A stretch of DNA of 64,000 nucleotides from Allobosea psychrotolerans (GTDB lineage Bacteria; Pseudomonadota; Alphaproteobacteria; Rhizobiales; Beijerinckiaceae). The DNA lies in the NCBI RefSeq assembly GCF_002917105.1, contig NZ_PQFZ01000020.1, positions 37,979 to 101,978 of the forward strand, written 5' to 3'. The notes beneath the pieces were generated by a model. That model ran no database searches. It had not been told where the DNA came from and worked only from the letters and a program-made list of their open reading frames with translations. This document shows, piece after piece, positions 44,524-53,945 of the stretch (the stretch's first letter is position 1; every line of letters starts with the position of its first letter). A program made the translations under genes and the position numbers.

Positions 44524-46026
44524 GGCGGCGCCAATGAGGTCGCTGATCGCGGATTCCATGAGCTCGGTGGCCCGGGCGATCTGCGAGGAGGCGGTGTCGA
44601 CGACCTTCGCGTCAGTGGCGATGATCGCACGACCGGTGGCGACTTCGCGACTGATCGCTTCCGGTGCCGGGCCACCCAGGAGCTTGCGACGCTGAACGAA
44701 GACGGCCGGGTCCATCGCCTGGGCGAACACCTTGTCGGACATGCGCGGCGCCGCCAGGCCGAGTTCGATCGCCGCGTCGTCGACTGAAGCCGTCGTCGCC
44801 TGGCGCGGAGCGATTCCGGCGGCGATGTTGCGGCGTACGAAGACGCTGACGATCTGGTGCGACGTGCGCCAGTCGATACCGGCCTCTCGCACCAGGGCGG
44901 CGGCCAGATCCGTCACCTGCGCCCAGTTGGCGCCGGCGCGCATGCCCATATGCGCGACATTGACCTTGAGGTCGCGCATCAAGGGAGAGAGCGTCTCCAG
45001 CCGGACGCCGAGTGCCTTGCCCATGTCCCAGAGGATCGCCTGGCTGTTGCGCCGCTCCATGATCGGGAAGCCGGTCGGGCCTTTCTCCGCCATCATCACG
45101 GTGGCGACGATGCCGAGCGACTGGGCTGCGACGCCCTTGATGTCCTCGAGCCCGTCCGGGTTCTTCTTCTGCGGCATGATCGAGCTCGTGCCGCAATAGC
45201 GGTCGGGCAATTCGACCATGGCGAACTCCATCGTCGACCAGATGAAGAGGTCGTCGGCGAGGCGGCCGATATTCTGGGCCAGCACGGCCAGCACGCCGGC
45301 ATATTCCATCTCCAGGTCGTGACTGAGGATGGCGTCCATGGTGTGCGAGAGCGGGGCGTCGAAACCGAGCAGATCCGAGACGCGCTGGCGGTTCAGCGGG
45401 AAATCGGAGCCCGTCATGATCGCCGCGCCGGCCGGCGAGCGGTTGACGCGCGTGTAGAAGGAGAGCAGCCGCTCGGTATCGCGGGCAAAGACCACCTCGA
45501 ACATGGTCAGCCAATGCGCATAGGTCGTCGGCTGGGCATGCTGGCCATGGGTATAGCCCGGCATCACCGTCGCGCGGTGTTCGATCGCCAGATCGAGCAG
45601 CGTCCCGCGCAGGACGATCAGGGCCGCCAGCATGCGATGGATGTGGTTGCGGAAGGTGATGCGCCGCGCGACCTCGATCAGGTCGCCGGAGCTGCGCCCG
45701 AGATGCAGGCGTCCGCCGATCTCCTCGCCCAGCGTCTTGGTCAGATAATGCTCGCCGGAATGCATGCCGCCATCGGCCTCGGCGCGCGCCGTCTCGACGC
45801 CCTGCGCCTCCATCTCGCGGAAGGCCTTGAGGATCGCGATAGCGGTCTGGCGCGGCAGGATGCCCTCCTCGCCCAGCATCAGCGCATGCGCCTTGTCGAA
45901 GGCATGGATCGCATGGACGGACTCGCCGAGCAGGCTCGAGCGGTGGAAATCGAGATGGGCCAGCGGCTCTTCGGTCAGGCGGGCGCCGGCGGTGCGGAAC
46001 CCGCGATAATCCGAGGCTTTGGTCAT
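44521..46026 (-). CDS. Argininosuccinate-lyase-like C-N lyase
   Basis: A 501-aa enzyme of the aspartase/fumarase superfamily. The signature loop reads GTSSIMPQKKNPDGLE, with catalytic Ser and Lys in place, and MPGYTHGQHAQPT carries the conserved His. Such enzymes split C-N bonds with release of fumarate. The protein differs from housekeeping ArgH by context: it lies last in an operon with an MmgE/PrpD protein, two importers and an isoaspartyl-dipeptidase-like hydrolase. Related lyases act on iminodisuccinate and EDDS, which makes an N-(dicarboxyalkyl)amine substrate plausible. GGAG precedes the ATG by eight bases. Confidence 0.88.
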   Translation of the reverse strand: MTKASDYRGFRTAGARLTEEPLAHLDFHRSSLLGESVHAIHAFDKAHALMLGEEGILPRQTAIAILKAFREMEAQGVETARAEADGGMHSGEHYLTKTLGEEIGGRLHLGRSSGDLIEVARRITFRNHIHRMLAALIVLRGTLLDLAIEHRATVMPGYTHGQHAQPTTYAHWLTMFEVVFARDTERLLSFYTRVNRSPAGAAIMTGSDFPLNRQRVSDLLGFDAPLSHTMDAILSHDLEMEYAGVLAVLAQNIGRLADDLFIWSTMEFAMVELPDRYCGTSSIMPQKKNPDGLEDIKGVAAQSLGIVATVMMAEKGPTGFPIMERRNSQAILWDMGKALGVRLETLSPLMRDLKVNVAHMGMRAGANWAQVTDLAAALVREAGIDWRTSHQIVSVFVRRNIAAGIAPRQATTASVDDAAIELGLAAPRMSDKVFAQAMDPAVFVQRRKLLGGPAPEAISREVATGRAIIATDAKVVDTASSQIARATELMESAISDLIGAA

Positions 46027-46090
46027 GATCTTGCTCCAGTCAATCGGTGCGCCGGCCAGCGCCGACGTCATGAAAATCGAGATTTGCAGC

Positions 46091-47470
46091 TCAGCGCCCC
46101 GGCAGATGCAGCGCGCCCAGCAGCTCGGCCGGCTGCACGCCCCGGCCCAGGCGCAGCACCGCATCTTCGAGCGCAGCCGCCTGCCCCGCACCGAGGATCG
46201 GCGCCGCCAGCGAACGATATTTTGCGATCACGCCATCGTCGGGCAGCGGATTGGTGGCGGAGCCGGCCGGCACATCGATGCGCATCCGCCGCTGGGCGCC
46301 GTCCGTGAAATCGAGCACCAGCTCGGCCGCGACATTGGTCATGGGTTCGACGCTCTCGACCACCTCGACGCGGCGCGCCTGGTCGAGAACCGCGGGATCG
46401 CGCCGTACCGCTTCGCTGAACATCGGCAGGTCGGCCGCCCCGCGAACCAGCGCGACCGCAACCGCATAGGGCAGGCTCATCTGGGCATCGAGCAGGGTGG
46501 TGACGCTGGTCGCGGCGCACATGCGCACGATGGTCGGATGCACATTGACGCGAATGGCGGAGATGTTGCGGACGCTCGCCCCCTCCCCGCGCAAGCGCAG
46601 CATGGCCTCGACAGCCGCATGCGTGCCGCGACAGGAGGCATAGGGCTTGATCGAGGACCGGTGGATGCGCCAATCCGTGCCCAGACCACTGGTCAGTGCC
46701 GCCCAATCGGCCTCGTCCCGGGCATAAGTCGGCAGGAAGCCGCCCCAGGGCGCATCGAAGATCGCGGCCGGCCCTGTCATGCCGGAGCGCGCCAGCAGCA
46801 CCGCCAGCACGCCGGAGGCCGCCGCATGGCCAGGGTGCAAGCGCTTGGTCATCGCGCCATCGCTCATGAACGCCCATGTCCCCGAGGCGAAGGATCCTGC
46901 GATCCCGAACGCATTGCGCGTCGTCGCCTCGTCGCAAGCCAGGAGGCGCGCCACGGCCGCGGCGGCCCCGAAAACCCCGCAAGTGCCGGTCGAATGCCAG
47001 CCGGCATTGTTGTGCGCATTGTAGCCGCCGGACGCCTCGAGCACGCGCCGGCCGAGATCATAGCCGATCGCGACGGCGGCGATCAGATCGCCCTCGTCAG
47101 CGCCGGCAGCGAGAGGCAGTGCGGCCAGCACCGCCGGCACCACCACCGCGCCGCTATGGTCGCAGCCGCTGGCATCGTCGAGCTCAAGCGCATGCGCCGC
47201 CGTGCCGTTGACGAGCGCAGCAGCGGCCGGCGCAGCAGTCTGCGCCCTGCCCCAGAGGAGAGCCGGGCCACTGTCGCCATAGGCGATCCGGGCCGTTGCG
47301 AAGGCGGCTTCCGGCTCGGGCTGCCGGACGCCTGCGAGCGAGGCGCCGAGCGTGTCGAGCACATGCCGGCGCACGGCGTGGATCGTCTCCGGCGGCAGAT
47401 CCTCCACACGCACGCCGGCATAGAAGGCGGCGAGCGTCTCGGCGGCCGGACGGGTGTTTTCAGGGCGCAT
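46091..47470 (-). CDS. MmgE/PrpD-family protein
   Basis: A 459-aa protein of the fold that includes 2-methylcitrate dehydratase, aconitate decarboxylase and iminodisuccinate epimerase. Visible parts: VLDTLGASLAGVRQPE, NGTAAHALELDD, GWHSTGTCGVFGAAAA, and a catalytic-region SDGAMTKRLHPGHAAASG. The ATG follows GAGGATC. It lies 64 bases upstream of the C-N lyase gene and 29 bases downstream of a binding-protein gene. Paired with a C-N lyase, the epimerase role known from Agrobacterium iminodisuccinate metabolism is a reasonable hypothesis; a dehydratase role is the alternative. Confidence 0.9.
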   Translation of the reverse strand: MRPENTRPAAETLAAFYAGVRVEDLPPETIHAVRRHVLDTLGASLAGVRQPEPEAAFATARIAYGDSGPALLWGRAQTAAPAAAALVNGTAAHALELDDASGCDHSGAVVVPAVLAALPLAAGADEGDLIAAVAIGYDLGRRVLEASGGYNAHNNAGWHSTGTCGVFGAAAAVARLLACDEATTRNAFGIAGSFASGTWAFMSDGAMTKRLHPGHAAASGVLAVLLARSGMTGPAAIFDAPWGGFLPTYARDEADWAALTSGLGTDWRIHRSSIKPYASCRGTHAAVEAMLRLRGEGASVRNISAIRVNVHPTIVRMCAATSVTTLLDAQMSLPYAVAVALVRGAADLPMFSEAVRRDPAVLDQARRVEVVESVEPMTNVAAELVLDFTDGAQRRMRIDVPAGSATNPLPDDGVIAKYRSLAAPILGAGQAAALEDAVLRLGRGVQPAELLGALHLPGR

Positions 47471-47499
47471 GCGATGATCCTCGGCTCTTCCAGGACCGC

Positions 47500-48378
47500 T
47501 TACTTCCGGCGGGGCTCGGCGTTGATCATCGTCGCCTTGACCGTGGCGTAGGGCATTTCCCATTTGTCGAAGATCTTGCCGTAGGTGCCGTCCTTGATCA
47601 TGGCGTCGACCGCATCGGCGACGACGTCGCGCAGGGCGGAATTGCTCTTGGCGAAGCCGAAGCCGGCATAGTCGATGGCGACCGGCTCGCCGATCAGGGT
47701 GAACTTGCCGCGATCGGGCGAGTCCTTCTGCTCGTTGAGATAGCGGATCGCGTCGACACCCATCGCGGCCGCTACGACGCGGCCCTGCAGGAGCTGGACG
47801 CGGGCATCGGCGGTCTTGTCGACGAGCACGTATTTGACCTCTGGCAGGCCCTTGGCGACGCAGGTCTTCTGGTTGAAGTCCTGCATGCGGATATAGAAAA
47901 TGCCGTTGCGGTTGACCGAGACCGGCTTGCCGCAGACATCCTCGACCTTCTTCAGATCGGCGCCGACGGCCGGCATGGTGAAGAGCTGCGTGCCGGTCGA
48001 GAAATAGTCGACGAAATCGGTCTTCTCGCGTCGCGCGGGAATATCGGTCATGCCCGAGGCACCCATGTCGATGCGAGCCGTATCGAGCGAGTTGATGAGC
48101 TGGTCGAAGGACTGCTCGCGCCATTCCACCTTGAGACCGAGACGCTTGCCGATCTCCTCGGACAGATCGATATCGAGGCCCGTCAGCTTCAGTGTCATCG
48201 GGTCCTTGAATTCGAGCGGCGGATAGGTCGGGCTCGTGCCGACCACGAGCTTTCCTGCCTCCTTGATCCTGGCGGGAACGCGCGCGGCGAGATCCTGGGC
48301 CTGCGCCGAGGCGCAGGCGAGCAAGGTCGCGATGCTGAAGCCGAAGGCCAGGCGAAGCGTGCTGTTCGTCGATGGCAT
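47500..48378 (-). CDS. Amino-acid ABC transporter substrate-binding protein
   Basis: A 292-aa periplasmic binding protein of family 3 (SBP_bac_3). The signal peptide ends ACASAQA near residue 27. The mature core shows GTSPTYPPLEFKDPMT, GLDIDLSEEIGKRLGLKVEW and SFDQLINSLDTARIDMGASG. Residues Arg and Asp typical of alpha-carboxylate and alpha-amino binding are present in the general region. AGAGGGA precedes the ATG. It works with the adjacent ATPase and permease genes and may bind an acidic or N-substituted amino acid. Confidence 0.9.
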   Translation of the reverse strand: MPSTNSTLRLAFGFSIATLLACASAQAQDLAARVPARIKEAGKLVVGTSPTYPPLEFKDPMTLKLTGLDIDLSEEIGKRLGLKVEWREQSFDQLINSLDTARIDMGASGMTDIPARREKTDFVDYFSTGTQLFTMPAVGADLKKVEDVCGKPVSVNRNGIFYIRMQDFNQKTCVAKGLPEVKYVLVDKTADARVQLLQGRVVAAAMGVDAIRYLNEQKDSPDRGKFTLIGEPVAIDYAGFGFAKSNSALRDVVADAVDAMIKDGTYGKIFDKWEMPYATVKATMINAEPRRK

Positions 48379-48389
48379 GGGAATCCCTC

Positions 48390-49202
48390 TCATTGTCGTG
48401 CCGGGTTCGTGGAATTGAGCCGCTGCAGGAAATCGCGGGTGCGCGGCATCTGCGGGTTGGCGAAGAGCTCGGCAGCGGGCGCGCATTCGACGAGCTGCCC
48501 CTGCTCCATGAAGGCGACGCGGTCGCAGACGTCGCGGGCGAAGGCGAGCTCATGCGTGACGACGACCATGGTGCGCCCGTCCCGCGCGAGTTGCCTGATC
48601 GTCTCCAGCACCTCGTCGACCAGTTCGGGGTCGAGCGCCGAGGTCGGCTCGTCGAAGAGCAGGATGTCGGGCTGCATCGCCATGGCGCGGGCGATGGCGA
48701 CGCGCTGCTGCTGCCCGCCCGAAAGCTGCACGGGATAGCGCTCATAGAGCCCCTTCAACCCGACGAGGTCGAGCAGCCGGCGCCCTTCGGCTTCCGCCTC
48801 AATACGCGGGGTCTGCTTCACGACGACCGGCCCGCGCACGACGTTTTCGAGCGCCGTCATATGGGCGAACAGGTTGAAGCGCTGGAAGACCATGCCCGTG
48901 CGCATGCGCTGAGCCGAGAGCTCCCTGTCGGAGAGCTCGTGCAGGCGTCCGTCGCGGAAGCGATGGCCGACGAACTCGCCATTGACGTAGAGATCGCCGC
49001 CATCGACCGTCTCAAGGCTGTTGAGGCAGCGCAGGAAGGTGCTCTTGCCGCTGCCGGACGGGCCGATGATGCCGAAGACCTCTCCCGGCTTCACCTCGAG
49101 CGAGATGCCGCGCAGGACCTCGACGCTGCCGAAGGATTTGCGCAGGTCGCGGGCCAAGACTGCCGGGATCGTGACTGCGGGAATGGTGGCCGCCGGGGTC
49201 AT
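48390..49202 (-). CDS. Amino-acid ABC transporter ATP-binding protein
   Basis: A 270-aa polar-amino-acid transporter ATPase with Walker A GPSGSGKST (47-55), signature LSGGQQQRVAIARAM, Walker B ILLFDEPTSALDP and H-loop VTHE. The ATG overlaps the permease TGA (ATGA). The binding-protein gene follows 11 bases later. The first 14 residues are Thr/Ala/Pro-rich and dispensable in relatives, so an internal start is possible. Confidence 0.93.
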   Translation of the reverse strand: MTPAATIPAVTIPAVLARDLRKSFGSVEVLRGISLEVKPGEVFGIIGPSGSGKSTFLRCLNSLETVDGGDLYVNGEFVGHRFRDGRLHELSDRELSAQRMRTGMVFQRFNLFAHMTALENVVRGPVVVKQTPRIEAEAEGRRLLDLVGLKGLYERYPVQLSGGQQQRVAIARAMAMQPDILLFDEPTSALDPELVDEVLETIRQLARDGRTMVVVTHELAFARDVCDRVAFMEQGQLVECAPAAELFANPQMPRTRDFLQRLNSTNPARQ

Positions 49203-50083
49203 GCCGGCTCTCCCTGGATCGCCGGAGCTGCCCCGGACGTCCGGCGCGCGGCGCGGCCGAGATGGCGTTCGAGCCAGGACTGGCCGATCGACAGCAGTGT
49301 GACCGTAGCGAGATAATAGATCGAGCAGACGATCAGCATCTCGATGACGCGGTTGTTGACGAAATAGATCATCGACGCCGTGTGCATGATCTCGTTGTAG
49401 GAGATCACCGCGGCGAGCGAGGTGTGCTTGAGCATGCCGATCACCTCATTGCCGATCGGCGGGGTGATGACGCGCAGTGCCTGCGGCAGCACGACATGGC
49501 GCATCACCTGCGGCCCGGTCATGCCGACGGCCTTCGCCGCCTCGACCTGGCCGGCATCGACCGAGGTGATGCCGGCACGGATGACCTCGGCGGTATAGGC
49601 CCCCTGACAGACGCCGAGGCCCAGCAACGCTGCCAGGAAAGGCGTCATCACATCGACGGTGCGTGCTTCCCAGAGGCCGGGGATGCCCATTGTCGGGAAG
49701 ATCAGCGCCAGGTTGAACCAGAGCAGGAGCTGGAGATAGACCGGCGTGCCGCGGAAGAACCAGATGTAAGCGCCTGCGACCACGCGTGCGACCGGATTGA
49801 CTGAGAGCCGCATCAGAGCCGCGATCAACCCGAGCAGGATGCCGAGCGCCATGGCCAGGATCGTCATCAGCATGGTGTTGGCGAAGCCGGTGACGATGGC
49901 CTGCGCCGTCAGGAAGCGACCGACAAAGGTCCATTCGATCTGCCCGAGCGCGAAAGCGCGGACGATCAGGGCCAGGCCGACGAGGCACGCGATCGCCACG
50001 ACCCAGCGCGAGGGATGGCTGAGCTTCACCCGCGCGACATTCGCTAGGACAGGCAGTTCGGAATCTGTCGTTGTCGCGCTCAT
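49199..50083 (-). CDS. Amino-acid ABC transporter permease (HisMQ-type)
   Basis: A 294-aa permease with about five to six membrane segments. It has the HisMQ conserved region (FFRGTPVYLQLLLWFNL) and the EAA loop EAAKAVGMTGPQVMRHVVLPQA. Only one permease gene is present, so it probably homodimerises. I place the start at MSATTTDSE, since AAAGGA lies suitably upstream; an ATG four codons earlier is possible. It is coupled to the ATPase gene by a 4-base overlap. Confidence 0.9.
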   Translation of the reverse strand: MSATTTDSELPVLANVARVKLSHPSRWVVAIACLVGLALIVRAFALGQIEWTFVGRFLTAQAIVTGFANTMLMTILAMALGILLGLIAALMRLSVNPVARVVAGAYIWFFRGTPVYLQLLLWFNLALIFPTMGIPGLWEARTVDVMTPFLAALLGLGVCQGAYTAEVIRAGITSVDAGQVEAAKAVGMTGPQVMRHVVLPQALRVITPPIGNEVIGMLKHTSLAAVISYNEIMHTASMIYFVNNRVIEMLIVCSIYYLATVTLLSIGQSWLERHLGRAARRTSGAAPAIQGEPA

Positions 50084-50133
50084 GGCGCCAGTCATCCTTT
50101 CAGCTGGATCATTCGTTGCGCGCAGATGTGCCG

Positions 50134-50949
50134 TCACGACATGTCGAGGAAGCGGTCGAGCCCAAGCAGCCATTCGATCGCGAGGACCACGCCGATGCTC
50201 AAAAGGATCAGCAGCGTCGCCATCGCTGCCACCGTCGGGTCGTCGATGTCGCGGATATAGCTGTAAGCCTCGACCGGCAGCGTCGTCGTGCTGATATTGG
50301 TCAGGAAGACGGCTATCGAGAAATTGTCCATCGCCTCGACAAAGGCGAAGGTGCCGCCGGCGACGAGGCCCGGCGCAAGCTGCGGCATCGTCACCCGCCA
50401 GAACGCCGCAAACGGGCTCGCGCCGAGATTGCGCGCCGCCTTCTCCAGATCGGGATCGAGCCCCGACAGGTTGGCGACCAGCGGGCGCAGCACCAGCGGC
50501 AGGGTGAAGCAGATCATCGCGACCGTGATCGGCCAGAAGCCGGGGCCGATGCGCGTCTGCGCGACGAAGCTGAGCGCCGCCGTGCCGCTGATGACGCCGG
50601 GCACCAGGAGCGGCGCCGAGATCAGCGCCATCATCAGGTCCCGGCCGGGAAAGCGATGCCGGACCGCGACGATCGCAGTCGGCGCGGCGATGGCGAGCGC
50701 CACGACGGTGGTGATGGCCGAGATCGCCAGCGAGTTCTGCAGTGCCGCCATGAAACGGTCGTTCTCGAAGAAGCGCTGGAACCATTGCAGCGTAAAGCCC
50801 TGCGCCGAGAACAGCGCGTAATTGTTGCGGCTCAGCGCGTAGAGCACGATGAAGGGCAGCGGCAGCAGCACGAAGACGAGCGTCGCCAGCCCCCAAACGG
50901 TGACGACCGCCGAAACCGGCCGGGTATGATCGATGGCGCGGCGCGTCAT
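50134..50949 (-). CDS. Spermidine/putrescine-type ABC transporter permease (PotC-like)
   Basis: A 271-aa permease with six membrane segments and the EAA loop EKAARNLGASPFAAFWRVTMPQ. The start overlaps the stop of the upstream PotB-like gene by four bases, showing translational coupling. It forms the inner-membrane channel with the PotB-like protein. Substrate type (polyamine or related cationic compound) is inferred from family resemblance only. Confidence 0.91.
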   Translation of the reverse strand: MTRRAIDHTRPVSAVVTVWGLATLVFVLLPLPFIVLYALSRNNYALFSAQGFTLQWFQRFFENDRFMAALQNSLAISAITTVVALAIAAPTAIVAVRHRFPGRDLMMALISAPLLVPGVISGTAALSFVAQTRIGPGFWPITVAMICFTLPLVLRPLVANLSGLDPDLEKAARNLGASPFAAFWRVTMPQLAPGLVAGGTFAFVEAMDNFSIAVFLTNISTTTLPVEAYSYIRDIDDPTVAAMATLLILLSIGVVLAIEWLLGLDRFLDMS

Positions 50950-51800
50950 GCCGCCTCCCCCGCGAAGCGCACCGCAACGAGGCGGCGCAAGCCCCCGACG
51001 ACCGCAAGCATGAGCAATACGAGCAGGAAGAACAGCACCGCCAGTGCCGCTGCGGAGGGAATGTCGTAGCTTGCCTGGATGCGGTCATAGATCGCTGTTG
51101 CCAGCACATGCACGCGCCCGCCGCCGAGCATCTGCGGGAACAGGAAGGCGCCAAGCGAGAGCGCGAAGCACAGCGAGGTCGCAGCCGCCAGCCCCGGCAG
51201 CGAGAGGGGCAGCGTGACGGAGACGAAGCTGCGCAGCCGCGAGGCTCCAAGATTGCGCGCGGCGTGTTCGAGCTGCTCGGGAATGGTCCGCAATGCGCCA
51301 AACAGCGTCAGCACGAAGAAGGGCAGCACGAAGTTCAAGACCGAGACGACGACGGCGAACTCGTTGTTGATCAGCGCCGCCCTCGGCAGTCCAACCGCCC
51401 GCAGCCCCTGGTTGATCAGCCCCTGATTGCCAAGGATGATCAGCCAGGCATAGGCACGCGTCACCCCGCCGGACAGGAATGTCGCGACGAGGCAGAACAG
51501 GATGACGCGGCGCAGGCTGCGGGAGTGGGAGCGCGCCAGGACGCGAGCCAGCGGGTAGCCGAAGAGCACGCATAGAACGGTGATCTCGGCCGAGAGCCGC
51601 AATGTCGTCAGGACGGCGCGCCAGGCGCCTTCGGAGCCCAGGAGCCTGGTATAGTTCGCCAGCGTCGGCGGCCCGTGGAACACGGCGCTGCCGGGATCGA
51701 GCACCATCAGGCTGACGCTCGCGAAGGAGGCCAGCACGACCCCAAACAGCGTCAGGACCAGCAGCGCCGGCAGCATGAGCAGGATGGTGGCGCGGCTCAT
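50946..51800 (-). CDS. Spermidine/putrescine-type ABC transporter permease (PotB-like)
   Basis: A 284-aa permease with six membrane segments and the EAA loop EHAARNLGASRLRSFVSVTLPL. It overlaps both the ATPase gene upstream and the PotC-like gene downstream by four bases each, so the three are tightly coupled. The sequence GNQGLINQGLRAVGLP in the middle is typical of the PotB side. It completes the membrane part of the importer. Confidence 0.91.
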   Translation of the reverse strand: MSRATILLMLPALLVLTLFGVVLASFASVSLMVLDPGSAVFHGPPTLANYTRLLGSEGAWRAVLTTLRLSAEITVLCVLFGYPLARVLARSHSRSLRRVILFCLVATFLSGGVTRAYAWLIILGNQGLINQGLRAVGLPRAALINNEFAVVVSVLNFVLPFFVLTLFGALRTIPEQLEHAARNLGASRLRSFVSVTLPLSLPGLAAATSLCFALSLGAFLFPQMLGGGRVHVLATAIYDRIQASYDIPSAAALAVLFFLLVLLMLAVVGGLRRLVAVRFAGEAA

Positions 51801-52855
51801 GACGCCAGCACCGAGCAGCGGCTGGCCGCGAGCCTGATCGAGACGGCGGCGCCAAGTTCGAATGGTGGCGCATCGCGGCGCACCTCGGTCACCGTCACGG
51901 TCAGGCCGGTTGCGATCGCCACCTCGTAGCGTACGGATGCGCCGAGCATCTGGACGAAGCCGATCGTGCCTTCGATATCACCCTGCCCGGGCGGCAGCAC
52001 GGTGATCGCCTCGGACCGGATCGCCAGCGTGACTGCGCCGGGTTTCGCAGCGGACGCCTGGACCCCGACAATCCGCTGGCCGGCCAGCTCGACGACATCC
52101 TCGCCGTGGAAGCGCCCGGGCAACAGGTTCTCGACGCCGGTGAAGGTCGCGACATAATGCGTCCGTGGATGGTCATGAATGTCGAGCGGCGTGCCGATCT
52201 GCTCGATGCGCCCCTCCTTCATCACCGCAATGCGGTCCGACAGCACGATCGCCTCGCGCTGGTCATGGGTGACCATCACCGTGGTCAGGCCGAGATTGCG
52301 CTGGAGCTTGCGCAATTCGACCTGCATTTCCTCGCGCAGATTCTGGTCGAGCGCGCCGAGCGGCTCGTCGAGCAGCAGCAGGCGCGGCTCGGTGACGACG
52401 GCGCGCGCCAGCGCCACGCGCTGGCGCTGGCCGCCGGACAGCTGCGCCGGGCGCCGCTCTGCCAATTGCGTGATGCGCACCAGCGCGAGCGCCTGCTCGA
52501 TGCGCCTGGCGGCTTCCACCTTGGGAACCCGCGCCATGCGCAGGCCGAAGCCGATATTGTCGCGCACGCTCATATGCGGAAACAGCGCATATTGCTGGAA
52601 GAGCATCGCCGTGCGGCGCTTCTCCGGCGGTGTCACCAGAATCGAGGCGCCATCCAGCCGGATATCGCCAGCGTCAGGCACCACGAAGCCGGCGATCGAC
52701 TGCAGCAGCGTCGTCTTCCCGCAGCCCGACGGTCCGAGCAGGGCGAGCACCTCGCCCGGCTCGACCGCGAGCGAGACGCTCTCGACAGCCTTGACCGCGC
52801 CATAGGCCTTGGCGACGCCGTCGATCTCCAATCGGGACGAGGATGGGGTGCTCAT
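51797..52855 (-). CDS. Spermidine/putrescine-type ABC transporter ATP-binding protein (PotA-like)
   Basis: A 352-aa ATPase with Walker A GPSGCGKTT (41-49), signature LSGGQRQRVALARAV, Walker B LLLLDEPLGALD, H-loop VTHD, and a C-terminal TOBE regulatory domain (about 270-350). The length fits PotA. It lies 42 bases downstream of the binding-protein gene and overlaps the PotB-like gene by four bases. It energises the cationic-compound importer of this operon. Confidence 0.93.
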   Translation of the reverse strand: MSTPSSSRLEIDGVAKAYGAVKAVESVSLAVEPGEVLALLGPSGCGKTTLLQSIAGFVVPDAGDIRLDGASILVTPPEKRRTAMLFQQYALFPHMSVRDNIGFGLRMARVPKVEAARRIEQALALVRITQLAERRPAQLSGGQRQRVALARAVVTEPRLLLLDEPLGALDQNLREEMQVELRKLQRNLGLTTVMVTHDQREAIVLSDRIAVMKEGRIEQIGTPLDIHDHPRTHYVATFTGVENLLPGRFHGEDVVELAGQRIVGVQASAAKPGAVTLAIRSEAITVLPPGQGDIEGTIGFVQMLGASVRYEVAIATGLTVTVTEVRRDAPPFELGAAVSIRLAASRCSVLAS

Positions 52856-52897
52856 CGCGTAAACCGCTTTCTTCAGGGTTTTGGGTCCGCGGGAGCG

Positions 52898-53929
52898 CTA
52901 CTTCGCGATGGCCTTGTTGAACTCTTCGGTCCATTCGCCGAGGCGCTGGTTGATCTTCGCCTCGTCGAAGGTCACGGCGTTCTCCGGCGTCGGCAGCACC
53001 TTCACCAGCGCTTCGGCCGGGGCGACCTCCTTGTTGACCGGGCCGAGATTGTAGATGTCGGTCATGTGCTTCTGCCAATCGGCGGCAAGCGAGCGGTTGA
53101 TGAAGGTGGCGGCGGCGTCCTCATTGCCGTTCTTGACCATCATCATGCCCTCGAAGATCAGCGGCGTCGGCTTCGGGCTGACCATCGCGACCGCGATGTT
53201 CTGATCGGCCAGTTCCTTCACCGCCGAGGGCGAGCCGATCATCGCCATGATCTCGCCGCGCGCCAGCGCCCGGCGGGCGTTGGTGTCGGAGGAATTGAAC
53301 ATCGCGACATGGTCACGCATCTTGCCGAGGAACTCGATGCCCGGCTTCACATTGTCGATCGAGCCGCCGTTCAGAAGCGAGGCGATCAGGATGGTGCGGC
53401 CGGGATAGACGGTCGGCGCCGGCAGCGCGATGGCGTTCTTGAAGGCCGGCTGGAAGATGTCGCTCCAGGCTGTGACCTTGCCTCCGGGCACCAGATCGGG
53501 CCGGTAGACGATGCCGGTTGGGAAGTACCAATAAGCGACGAACATGTCGTTCGAGGCGCCGGGGATCAGCTTGCCGAGATTGGGCAGCTTGTCCTTGGGG
53601 AGCGGCACGAACAGCTCCTTGTCGGTCGCGGCGCGCATGGCGATGGCCTCGCCGGTGAACCAGACATCGACGCCCGGGCTCTGGCGCGAGGCCTGCAGCT
53701 TTGCCAGCCCCTCGGCGGAGCTGTTTTGGATGATCGGCACGATCTCGATGCCGGTCTCCTGCTTGAAGGCGGGCGCCAGCGGCTTCAGCACGCGCTCCCA
53801 GGTCGAGCCGAAGGTCATGACCTTGACCTGCTTGCCCTGGGCGAAGGCATTGGACCCGGCGCCGAGAACCGCCGTGGCCGCGATCGCCGCCAGCAGGCAG
53901 CGCCTGGAAATTGTTGTGCTCGATGTCAT
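52898..53929 (-). CDS. ABC transporter substrate-binding protein (PotD/iron-type fold)
   Basis: A 343-aa periplasmic binding protein. The N-terminus TISRRCLLAAIAATAVLGAG has a twin-arginine-like SRRxLL motif followed by a hydrophobic stretch and NAFAQ, so Tat export is plausible. The mature part has KVMTFGSTWERVLKPLAPAF and GVDVWFTGEAIAMRA, typical of spermidine/putrescine- or thiamine-type proteins (SBP_bac_6/8). AGGGGA precedes the ATG MTSSTT. It is the specificity component of the PotABC-like importer and is placed directly after the isoaspartyl-dipeptidase-like gene. Confidence 0.9.
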   Translation of the reverse strand: MTSSTTISRRCLLAAIAATAVLGAGSNAFAQGKQVKVMTFGSTWERVLKPLAPAFKQETGIEIVPIIQNSSAEGLAKLQASRQSPGVDVWFTGEAIAMRAATDKELFVPLPKDKLPNLGKLIPGASNDMFVAYWYFPTGIVYRPDLVPGGKVTAWSDIFQPAFKNAIALPAPTVYPGRTILIASLLNGGSIDNVKPGIEFLGKMRDHVAMFNSSDTNARRALARGEIMAMIGSPSAVKELADQNIAVAMVSPKPTPLIFEGMMMVKNGNEDAAATFINRSLAADWQKHMTDIYNLGPVNKEVAPAEALVKVLPTPENAVTFDEAKINQRLGEWTEEFNKAIAK

Positions 53930-53945
53930 GACCGTCCCCTTTTCA

